Under the pieces are notes generated by a model. It did not search any database. It saw only the letters and a program-made list of their open reading frames with translations, and was not told the origin of the DNA. A DNA stretch of 64,000 nucleotides from Crocodylus rhombifer. Lineage: Eukaryota > Chordata > Crocodylia > Crocodylidae. The stretch is taken from contig JAVSML010024617.1 in the NCBI GenBank assembly GCA_038503035.1, forward strand, positions 248,001 through 312,000, read 5' to 3'. The position numbers and the translations under genes are program-made. Positions 35,080 through 44,574 of this stretch are shown here, piece after piece. The stretch's first letter is position 1; each line of letters opens with the position of its first letter.

Positions 35080-35840
35080 GAAACTCATAGCAGCAGTTCT
35101 TGACTGAACAGCCAAGAAACATACATGTGCCAACCCAGCAGACATCCAGCCACCCCAGCCATGGATTCCAGGCAGTCAAGGACCTCAGCTCCAGCAAGGA
35201 GGCCCAAGTATCTCCATCCTTCTATTCCCCAACCCTCTCTCTGCCCCTCTATTCTTGTCCCACTTTCCTTACTCCCTTCCCCCCTCCTGCACTGATTGTC
35301 ACAGTGGTGATGCTTCCACCACCCACTGTCCCAGCACAAATGCTCCCTCCCCACCTGACAGCTTCATCTGAACTTCATTTTACACCCCCTGCTTCTTTAC
35401 ATCACTCCCACCACAGCTCCCCTCACCCGTTCCCCCCCACCACCACCACCACCATCTGCCACAACATCAGGAACAGGAGCACCTGGTGGTAAGCCTTCTG
35501 TTGTGGGGGAGGGGAGAGGGCTTGGACATATGATAATAGAGGAAACCACAAAAGTATGGGGGAGGTAATGCAGGCTACACTGGAACATGTCAGACTAACT
35601 GTTGTCTCTCTTCCAATTGCCCTCCAGCTATACCTCACCTGAGGATGGCCAGTGTAGTGACCCAGACCAATACCATGACTGGCAGAACCACACATGGATA
35701 TTCAGCTGCACTGAGTTCATAGGTATGCTCAGAGAAGGCTTGGGCATGACCAGTCAAACAGTGATCCATCCACAGTGCATACTGCAGAAGAGGGGAACCC
35801 CTGCTTGGGGTACAGTGACTGAAAAAAACTATTTTTGAGG
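35080..35840 (+). pseudogene. Possible upstream exons of the transposon gene
   Basis: An open Pro/Ser/Thr-rich frame at 35100-35492 ends at a donor-like GTG|GTAAGC near 35488. An acceptor-like 'ccaattgccctccag' precedes an open frame at 35629-35838 beginning YTSPEDGQCSDPDQYHDWQ. Order and strand agree with the Myb/SANT frame downstream. No domain is recognised in either exon, so the link is inference. Confidence 0.25.
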
Positions 35841-35930
35841 AGGAGAAGACTTTTTTAAAGAGGTATTTTAGAATTTCTCTTGTATTTATTGCCTTGAAGT
35901 TGTGAGGTAGGGGAGTGGGCATTCAATAGT

Positions 35931-36485
35931 GCTAAAGGACTTAGCAGGGTTAAAACATGTCCAGAATGAGCAGGCCTATAAGATACGTAGAGTTGCAACA
36001 GTTTCAGACAGAGCTCTTCCCCCCACCCCCCCACCACCACCCCCCCAACTTGACCTTGTCTGGCATCAAAATCTCCCAGTTGACCGGTGGAAAAACTTGA
36101 AAGAGGTCTTTCATGCACAGGAAAAATTCCCAGACTTTTCCCCCCAACCACCTAGTTCCCACTTGGAACTCCTCCTCTGTGCCAACCCCCTAATGCCATT
36201 AATTTGCTCACCAGTTTTATGTGAACCCAACAAGCAGAGTTCTGTGAACCCAATCATGAGCCTTAAGTACTTCCACTTTATGAATAGCTAAAGGACTTTG
36301 CAAAGATAAACCACATCCAGAATGAGCACACCCAGAAGATACACAAAGTTGCCACGGGTGCAGACAGAGCCCCCTTCCCTGACTTGAACCTGCGTGAAAA
36401 CAATTTGTCCCAGGTAAACACCTTTGACTGGCACCAAAAGTTGCAACAGTTGTAGAGCATGTCTGCTGTCCAAACTTTGCCCAGA
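35931..36485. repeat. Diverged tandem duplication, offset 356 bp
   Basis: 'gctaaaggacttagcagg' at 35931 and 'gctaaaggactttgcaaag' at 36287 begin two copies that share 'tccagaatgagca', 'aagatac', 'agttgc' and 'cagacagagc' in order, for about 170-190 bp. The first copy has a C-rich insert at about 36018-36046. Confidence 0.85.
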
Positions 36486-36585
36486 CACTACAGGGTGGGT
36501 GGGAAGCAAACTTCCCTTGGCCAGGTCACCTCAAAACCCATAAACTGAGCACACAGCTCATCAGGGTACCCCTTACTTATCTGAG

Positions 36586-36898
36586 ATGTCTGATATTCGG
36601 GGGAGAATGGAGTGGACTGCGGCATGCAGGTCTAGGTCCAATTGGACCTTCACCAAAACAAAGAGCCTGATGTGGGTGATGGAGGACACTGAGGTCATGT
36701 GCCAAGTTTGTCTGCAGCCCACAGACCAACTGGCAAATATACCTTGATGTTGCAAGGAGAATGGCAGATCGTGGGCACAACAGGGGCCCACTCCAGTGCT
36801 GGGTCAAGGCAAAGATGCTGTGGGCTGCTTTCCACAGGGGTCACCAGAGCATAGCCTGGGATGTGTATGAATCGAAATGTAAGGAACAGGGCTGTTAA
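36586..36898 (+). pseudogene. Myb/SANT-like DNA-binding domain gene, frameshifted
   Basis: The frame from ATG 36586 reads MSDIRGRMEWTAACRSRS, then NWTFTKTKSLMWVMEDTEV and LQPTDQLANI before a stop at 36745. The domain continues in another frame from 36743: LDVARRMADRGHNRGPLQCW, VKAKMLWAAFHRGHQ, stop at 36898. Together this matches the trihelix-like Myb/SANT domain: first Trp at 36643, the hydrophobic helix LM-V---EV, then (V/I)Y--(I/V)A--M---G--R---QC--K-K-L. Proteins of this kind accompany Harbinger transposons and have many host-domesticated relatives. One net frameshift breaks it. It is probably a dead transposon gene rather than a host gene. Similarity was judged by eye only. Confidence 0.65.
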
Positions 36899-37140
36899 TG
36901 CTAATCTCCTGTTATTCACCAACCCTTAATTCAGAGCTCGGCCATTTCAGCATTCTGCTCAGTGCCTGCTTTTTTCCCACTGAACGCATGTAATCAAAAA
37001 CTGGGTATTAGGAGATTTCAGACATTTGTGACAGGGATTTTTCTTCTGGGTTCTGACATAGTTCTTGATGTGCTAATGGCACATTTTCAAGAAGAGGCAG
37101 GAGACCTCACACCTGCCTTTCTCCCCCCACCTTTCTTCCC

Positions 37141-37390
37141 CTGAAATAAAAAAAGTAAGTGGATTTACACACAAAATAAAGTTTACTTGATGATGTAGAA
37201 ATAGGAAAATAAAAAATAAGATAATAATAAAAATAAAGATATGAATGAAAAGAATACAAATAAAATAATAAAAAATTAAAATATTGATACAAATTTTAAA
37301 AATTAAAAATATGTGTAAAACATGTAAGAAATTAATGAAATGAATTAAATTAATGAAATTATACTTAATTAAATTATCTCAATTTATGAA
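37141..37390. repeat. A-rich low-complexity tract
   Basis: About 250 bp of (AAT)n/(AAAT)n-like sequence, possibly a decayed A-rich 3' end following the AATAAA-like motif at 37144. Confidence 0.8.
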
Positions 37391-37690
37391 ATCACACCAC
37401 TTTTGGTCACCTGCACATATCAGCTTGCTGTGAGCTATAGGTGCCCCCTGCTGTAATTTAGTACAAAGAGACTAGCGGGATGGATTGTAATGTGGCACCA
37501 CCTGCAGTAATTTACTATGAATAGTGCACTGAGAATTTTGTAGGATTTAAGTGTGATGATGTATACACACTGATGGAAAAAATAAAACCCTGATTCAATT
37601 GAGGGGGCATAGAATGCAACTCTGAAAAACTAAACGCCCCCATCACACGTACAAGCACCTTAGAAAGGGAGACCAACTCTATATACCTCC

Positions 37691-38308
37691 TGCAGTGTGT
37701 GAAGCCTGCCCTATTTGATTTGGATTTGGATTTGGCCCAAATCAGGGACAGTGATTCAGTTTGTTGATTCAGATCATTGTCCCTGATTCAATTCGGCCGA
37801 ATCTGAAGATTTGATGCTGATTTGGAGAAATCGGTGATTTGGACACAGACACAGATTTTAAAGTTTTTTCTACATACCTTGAGGTAGCAGGCATGGCTTA
37901 CGATCACTGTGATGCTGGGGTGCCTGGAGCATCCCACAGGAGGGCCCTCCACGTGCTTGGCAGTAAACCTGGAAGTGGACCAGAAGTACTTCCAGTCCAC
38001 TTCTGGGTCTGCTGGGAAGTGCACTGGAGGGCACCCCCATGCTCCTGTGGGACGCTCCATGTGCCCCAGCCTCGCAACACTCACCAACCACCTGGTACCC
38101 AGGGGTACATAGAAAAAACATTTAAAGTTGTGTCTATGTCCAAATCTCCAAATCTTCCCAAATCTCTCCAAATCAATTCAGAGGGTTCTGATTTGATTTG
38201 GAGAGATTAAAGCGTCCTCTGATTCCATTTGAATTCAGAGATTCAGACACTGAATTGGGTTGAATCTCTGCTGAATTGAATCAGGGACCAAAGCTTTGCA
38301 CAGCCCTA
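37691..38308 (-). mobile_element. hAT-type palindromic MITE (copy C), complete
   Basis: 618 bp between perfect 8-bp duplications ATACCTCC at 37683-37690 and 38309-38316. The right end inverted is TAGGGCTGTGCAAAGCTTTG; the left end is TGCAGTGTGTGAAG. The left and right halves are diverged inverted copies. 'ttttttctacataccttgag', 'tgatgctggggtgcctggag' and 'catcccacaggag' on the left match the inverted 'ttttttctatgtacccctgg', 'gaggctggggcacatggag' and 'cgtcccacaggag' on the right. The palindrome centre (37987/37988) lies within about 12 bp of the geometric centre. Non-coding, so it must rely on a transposase encoded elsewhere. Confidence 0.92.
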
Positions 38309-38316
38309 ATACCTCC

Positions 38317-38737
38317 TCAGTTTGACCATGCTTACATGCAAAAAGCTTGTCTTTATTCATCAGCATCCACAACTACACCAATGAAGGTTTCTTGTACAAG
38401 TCAAACTCCTACAATATTTTTAACTTCTCACTTGGCCTCATTTGAAAGGGCAACTGTTACCCAAGAAAAGTCCTTAGGTAGTAGACTACGTACATTCTGA
38501 ATACATATTTCTTCATGAAACTTGAAGATACATTATAAATAGCTTACATGAAGTCTGCTAATATTCAAAATCAAGGTAGAAAGTCTACGTCTGTATATTT
38601 CCTAGGGCTAAGTGGATTTCAGAAACTTTGATAAAGAGGGATTTCTACAAATACTTCATTTTGCATAAATGTCTCTCAGGTTTGCTTTTACATTAATAGA
38701 ATCATATAAAACAGAGCTTGTATTAACCCTGAGAAGC
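38317..38737. other. Unannotated DNA
   Basis: AT-rich, no feature recognised. Confidence 0.4.
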
Positions 38738-39050
38738 CATCATAGGAACATAGGACTTGAAGAGTCTTTCAAGACCATCTAATCAAGTCTCCTGCAATCA
38801 CAGGCAATTGTTAACCAAAGGAGTCCCCCAAACCACCATTTCAAACTCTCACCCCCAACTGCAAGGAACAATAACTAAAACATTTAGAACACCCTATGAT
38901 ATGCTACAGGTAAAGAAAACAAGGACACTACCCTACAAGTCATCTAGCCTATCTCCTATTCAAGGGAGAAACATAAAATTATAGAAAATTAGGGTTGGAA
39001 GGGACCTCAGGAGGTTATCTAGTCCAACCCCCTGCTCAGAGCTCAAATTC
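38738..39050 (-). mobile_element. CR1 3'-end fragments
   Basis: Two CR1 3'-end signatures in the same orientation: 'cataggaacataggacttga' at 38740, and 'attagggttggaagggacct' followed by 'aggaggttatctagtccaac' at 38985-39025. Either two insertions or a duplicated tail. No coding part remains. Confidence 0.75.
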
Positions 39051-39740
39051 TATTAAAAAAACAGGTGGAAAACACCTGGAACATATAAATTCATTTTGCT
39101 TTAAGGCAGAAATTCTGTGTGGTCTGTACCTCAAAGCATTACACAGCTCACACATTCATAAAACTCAAAGTTTAGCAAGTTTGATCTGATAAAAGGTTTT
39201 GAGAGAAAATGTTGGCTAGGCCTTATTATAGTTATGGAGGGAGTAACCAGATACCACTCTTGCCTGCAACCTACTAGCTGCTTTTCTTAGCATGACGGCC
39301 CATAAAGAAATGCAGCATTATTCTTGCTAGTGTGTTTTGCAATGTAAGGTCCCAGTAGGGGAGAGCTGTTGCAAGCAGCAGTGGAGATGGTTCTCTGCTT
39401 TATGTCAGCTGATTTATTCCTGATGCAGAGTTGTTTTCTGGGAAACAGATACTCGTGTTTGGACAGCACCATAATTTCCAAAAGAGGGTCTATTACCTGA
39501 ATGCAATATGTGACCACCTCTGTTCTATGGTTGGTGCATATGGTATAAAGTTATACTGAAAAAATAACTTTTTTCATCCTGGATCCCTGTCACTGACTAA
39601 TCAAACTACAAGGCCCACAAATCTACTAGGACTTGGCACAGGAGGAACAATATCCTCACATTACCACACACTCATCCTTAAATCTATTTCTTCTTTTATT
39701 GTAGAATTTAGAAGTCTATCACTTCCATTTCCAGTCACCC
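39051..39740. other. Unannotated DNA
   Basis: No gene recognised. Confidence 0.4.
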
Positions 39741-40679
39741 ACTGAGTAAATTTAGCTCCAGTTATGTTACTGTAATACCCACACACACTTGTGCTGTGTA
39801 TGGCGGAGTGTCTGCCTTTGGTTGCTGTATATGGTGTGTTTTTTTCTGTATTTACCTTTCCCTTCCCCCTACCCCCGACTTCTCTTTTCTCCTCTAGCCT
39901 TTTGCCTTCAGGACAAAACATGCAGCCTAGCCATGTGGACAGGATGGCCCTGTTGCTCTGACCATGTGCTCTGCACATGGCAAACTGGGACCTTGAATCT
40001 GGGTATGATATGTAAAATCCTCTGGCCTGATTGGCTAGGGGGAACAGAAGCTTCTCCAGGCAGATTGGTTGAGAGACTGAAGCATGGTTGGACTGGACAA
40101 GGCTAAGGCGATATCATGCTAAGAGATATAAGGTCAGCTAAGCTGTTTCGGAAGAGGGAGAAGCGGCTATGAGCTGCTGAAGTAAGAAGTTCCATCCAAG
40201 AGGAGAAGGAATCTGCAGCTAGAGAAAGGGTACTAAAGGAGAGAGAGAGATGTCCCAGTGTCTGGGAACTCCTCTCTCCTCCTTTTCATCACTCTTTTCT
40301 GAGGTTTTAAGGGATTAATACCAGGGAGGAGTATTGATTCCTTGGGTTGGCTGGCCAGGAATTAGGCCTGGCAGCTTTTGAACAGAGTTAAAACCTGGGA
40401 ATTTCTAATTCTGCTACATTGGCAAGGGGTGAGGCTCTGCCAGCTTTGGGCTGGGGTTGAGGTTTGTAACCTTCTGCTTCCAGTAGAACTGTGTAACCCA
40501 GGCTACCTGCAGCCCAAGCCCAGAGGGTAGATCTGGCTTTGTTTCTTTTGATGGGCCTTGGCCCCAACCAAGCTGTATAGCTGAGGGCAGCTGTATCCAG
40601 TAACCAACCTGGCACTCTTTTGAGTTAGTCCTGCAGTTTCTGTTTCAGCAGACGGTATAATCCAACTCAGAAGTTTTTT
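39741..40679 (+). mobile_element. Possible LTR-like sequence
   Basis: Inverted CCAAT boxes (GATTGGCT near 40029, GATTGGTT near 40062) precede a TATA-like AGAGATATAAGG near 40122-40133 and a purine-rich downstream part. This order resembles an LTR U3-R on the plus strand. No second LTR, poly(A) signal or coding region was identified. It could instead be an ordinary host promoter-like sequence. Confidence 0.3.
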
Positions 40680-40701
40680 GGGGGGGGGGGGGGGGGGGGG
40701 G
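40680..40701. repeat. Poly-G tract, 22 bases
   Basis: Uninterrupted G run, preceded by a short T run. Confidence 0.95.
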
Positions 40702-41999
40702 TGTATGCTGGCTAGAGCCACAGTCACCTCCCCCCACTCTCCAGCCTCTCCATGGAAGCAAAAATCAGAACACCAGAAGCAGTGAGGGGCCTCTTGCACC
40801 ACAACCAAACCACCAACCATAAACAACTTCCCAAAGCATGGTGAACACCAATTGTAAAATAGCTCTGTCTAGCCTCTGGCCTAGGGAGCCAGGATTGGGT
40901 CTCTTGGGGTCATTAGATCTGATCTCTTTGAGATCAGCTGAGTGGTGTGGTGCCATGTGGGCATGAACAACGCATGCCCCTGGCAGTGGGGGGTGGTACA
41001 GCAGCAGCAGGAGCATGGTGGCGGCAGCTGGAACATGGCAGCAGTATGCCGGGGAGCTCCTGTAGATGCTGCCAGTGCTGTCGGTGGTGGGGGAGAGTGG
41101 TGGTAAGCACCAACCAGGGGTCAGCGACCACCCACAGACACCAGCTGGCAGTGTTGGAGGTGGGGTGGCAAGCGGCGATCCCCCACTGGCCACTGCTGAT
41201 GCTGTCAGTGGCATTTGTGGGTGCACTGCCACACTCAGGGGGTGCACGTGCACATACGTTCACCCCCTACGTGTGGGTTGGACTCATGTCCCCTGGGGGT
41301 GAGAGAGAGAGGGTGTTGGCTTAGATCTAATATAACCCCCTCCTCCTTTCCTTGGCAGTAGAATTCAGGAGGGTGGAAAGTTTGTCCATAGAGCAGAAAT
41401 AGGGGAGGCTGGGAATGATGCATACTGGGATGTTGGAGAACTGTAAATTGGTCATTTTATCTCAGTGGAGCAGATTGAAGTTACAGTAACTCAGGCATGG
41501 TACCACAACTCAAAAATAATCCTCACCTGAAGTGGCATAACATTGAGATGTTCAGAGGGCATTTTGTATGTGCTAACAAGCTTAAACATCTGGACACTCT
41601 TGTTTTAACCACCTTTAGTATGGTCCAAGTGTAATGTGTAATTTCACCCTGTCAGCAGTATATTTCCCTTTAAGTTCAACATAGATTAATTCTAAAAAAT
41701 GCTTTCCAGTTTTCTTGAATTCTGGTCGCTATATCAAAAACCAACCCTCACTGATCATTATAATTAAGTTTTCTACAACTCTGATTCACATTCATCTTTC
41801 AGCCTTATGCTCCATAATATCCATCCTAAAACCTAGCCCCTAAGATTGTAGATACTATATCTACAGTTCCACTAGATATTATAATATCTACAGTTCCACT
41901 AACACCTTGTACAATATCAGAATAGCTTTGCCCAGTTTATACTCCCAAGCACTCTGAGCCTGCCTTTTTGCTGCTCCTAAATATCTCATAAATGGATTT
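40702..41999. other. Mixed DNA with GC-rich block
   Basis: 40930-41300 is GC-rich with overlapping ORFs up to 162 codons and ends 'gcacgtgcacatacgttcac'. It is likely part of a repeat, but no termini were resolved. The rest is AT-rich and unannotated. Confidence 0.35.
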
Positions 42000-42420
42000 A
42001 ATGCTAATGAGGCCTCCACCTCCCCTACACTCTCATCTACAAACCACCAGTTTACAACTGCAACATAAACAGTAAGCCCCCGGGCTATAACAAAATAAAG
42101 GTAAAGAAGGCAATCTTCCTGCTTTCAGTCCTGTGGCTCTGTTTCTGTATCCCACTGTCTGATGCTCTCCCTTGAAGAGCTGTCGCAGCTTCTCTGGGAA
42201 TTCTCAGAAGTCCACCCTCTCAGCCAGCCACACTCTGGCCAGCTCAGACCAGGGGTTTATATAGCTCTAACCTGAGCTCTCTTCCAGTCACCTGACACCC
42301 CAATCAGCTGACCAGCCAGCCAGGCTCAGCTGTTAACCCTGACTCTTCTAGCCTGCTGTGCACTGAAAGTTCTGTTCTTAAAGGAGCCGCCTTGCTTTCT
42401 AGTAACAGGATTCAGGATTA
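42000..42420 (-). mobile_element. LTR fragment, same type as 19205-20115
   Basis: On the minus strand: 'gctcctttaag', 'gtgactggaagagagctcag', TATA box CTATATAAACCCC (42264-42252), 'gttatagcccgggggctta' and 'ggaggtggaggcctcattag'. The same order occurs at 20115-19760 ('catgactggaaggagg', GCATATATAAGC, 'gttatagcctagaagctt', 'ggaggtttggaggcctta'). No coding sequence. Confidence 0.6.
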
Positions 42421-43531
42421 CAGAGGCATAAAATTTGATGAAGTTCAGTTAAACATCACCAATGCTTAGAGGCACATCTCAGTGAGAGCTATTTCCATGA
42501 CAAAGTTCAGCTTTCAAATACCACCCACTTTAATTTGCAAGTCTGCTTAAAATTGTCGTGCAATAAGTTCTTCTATGCCAAGGAAAATGTATTTTTCCCA
42601 ATTTTGCTTCTATTCTGAAACAGCTGAACTATTTTAAGCAGAAAATTCCAAAATAAATTTTGCCATTGCGCTGCCACTAGCAGGGCAAAATAAAATTTCA
42701 GCAATCAGGTATAAGTTTCAGCTTATAATAAAGCAACTAGAAAAGGAAGTTAGCATGGAAATGTTTAAATATTTTTTATCATTTTTTCTTCTGAAAGCAA
42801 TACATACACATAACATCAAAATATACGCAACAAAATTATTTCAGATCTCAAACTCAAACAGTATTAAGTACCAGGCAAATCACTAGAAAATCACTTCTTC
42901 TATTCTATGGAACTTTATCATTAAAGATAAGCAGTTTTATCATAATGGACTATTATAAATATCTTCCTTTCTACTCCAGTACATCTATATGTCACACTGC
43001 TTCTTATTTAAAAGGAAGTTATTTACTATCTATTTTCATTGTTTGAAAAGAGAATTCTGCCTGGATATGAGCAAGCATCCCTTTAAGAAGAAATATGTAT
43101 TCTAAAAGATGCTCATATTTCTGAACTAAGCAGGCATTCTGGTGGTTTGTAACTTTTTATTTGTAAAGATGGCTCACTACTTCATGTGGTTTCTTCTTGG
43201 CAGGAAATCACATTTAGAAAAAGCAAAGGTTTTAAGACAGAAACCACAGAGGAAAGCAGAAGAAAAGCAAATGTAGCTGAGCCAGAGTAGCACAGGGGAA
43301 TCTGTGTGTACACTCTCTCTGGGTCTCAGATGAAGCCTTAAGCCCCAGACAAAGAATATTCGCTGATTTTTTTAATGGTCTACTATTCTATTTCTGAGTG
43401 AACTCAGTGCTTTTGAAAAGGATAGGACAGTTAGCACAGTAGAGAGACCTCTGTCCCCTCACTCTAAAACTGGCACAAAAGGAGTAATACAGTCATTTTG
43501 TACCATGCCTTTATACCATGTATTAGCCTTT
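42421..43531. other. AT-rich unannotated DNA
   Basis: No gene or repeat recognised. Confidence 0.4.
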
Positions 43532-43539
43532 GTCTACAG

Positions 43540-44250
43540 CAGCAGTTCCCAAACTCTGACAGATTGCACACTACCAATTTAAAATGATACAACCTTAAGT
43601 ACCACCAGGTAGGATGTGGAGGGGGTGTATGGTGCGGGGGGGGGGCTGTGAGGAGGTGTGGCTGTGTGTGGGGGAGAGCATAGGGTAGGTTGGGGAGTTG
43701 TTTGTGTGGGGGGTTGTGGGGGCAGAGTTTAGGTGTGTGGGGTTTGTGGGGACCCCCCATGCTCCCCCCATGGTGCAGCAACAGGCAGGGGTGCTCAGGG
43801 CACTCAGGGCGCTGGTGCCCAGCAGGGTGTGGCTCCAGCCAGTGCTACCCATCACAGCGAGGGGAACATCCTCTTCCAGGCAGTGTGTATTGCCAGTGCT
43901 CTCCATGCTCACTGGGCACAGGAGGGAAGCCCTACACCCAGGAGACAGCTGCCTTCCCCACCTCCCAGGGGAAGGCACCTGGAGCTTCCCTCCCACATTG
44001 CACAGCCCTGTGCAGGGAGTGCTGGCAATACAGATGACTTGGCAGAGGCTGCACCCTCACTGCAATGTGCAGTGCAGGCCAGAGCCATGCCCCACCAGAT
44101 GCCTGCACATGTCCTAAGCACCCCCACCTGCTGCTGTCACTGCCACCACCTGCTGGGGCTGCGCGCCATGGGGGAGTGTGTTAACGAGTACCACTGACAA
44201 GTTGTCAGCATACCACTGGTGGTATGCATACCACAGATTGGGAGCCACTT
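43540..44250. mobile_element. hAT-like element, 711 bp, with 8-bp target duplication
   Basis: The left terminus is CAGCAGTTCCCAAACT. The right terminus inverted is AAGTGGCTCCCAATCT. Flanks GTCTACAG (43532-43539) and GTCTAGAG (44251-44258) match at 7 of 8. 'gtaccaccaggtagg' and 'gcataccactggtggtatgc' near the ends are the usual subterminal motif of this widespread vertebrate hAT group. The GC-rich core holds overlapping ORFs up to 154 codons with no transposase motif, and a G-rich tract at 43634-43647. Confidence 0.85.
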
Positions 44251-44574
44251 GTCTAGAGAGTGTGCCCCTTGCAGAACATAAAGGCATTCCGTCCTCAAAT
44301 TCTTCACTAAGGACACAATCTAAAATATTCATGTTGTGCCAATTGTGATGGTAGTTTGTGTGTGAGAATAACTAGTGGACAACAGCTCCACATAGCTGAC
44401 ACAACAAGGAGAAGAGCACAGTGTCCCACCACTAAGCTGTAATTTTCCTAATAACGTGTATCATTTAATAAATTATACTAAATGATAACTAATATTTGTT
44501 CACACAATGAATACCTAACTTGGAGAATTCATTGCTACAGGAGATGGGGGAAAGAAGGGGAGGCAGATAGCATA

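Larger units (their letters stand above)
33763..37659 (+). mobile_element. 3.9-kb DNA transposon, PIF/Harbinger-like, carrying a Myb/SANT gene remnant
   Basis: The left terminus is GGGTGCTTGTACATGACACC. The right terminus inverted is GGTGCTTGTACGTGTGATGG. Left flank TAA (33760-33762), right flank TTA (37660-37662): compatible with the TWA target of PIF/Harbinger but not identical. Both ends, about 150 and 110 bp, match the two ends of the 777-bp MITE at 27672, so this is a longer member of that family. It contains a frameshifted Myb/SANT-like gene (36586-36898), a protein type that accompanies the Harbinger transposase, and two internal duplications. I could not find the transposase itself. 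A simple A-rich tract (37141-37390) lies near the right end. Confidence 0.7.

Noticed and set aside
40765..41324. ORFs of 109-162 codons on both strands
   Set aside because: GC-rich block with His/Pro/Cys-rich frames in several phases; no family resemblance and likely repeat-derived.
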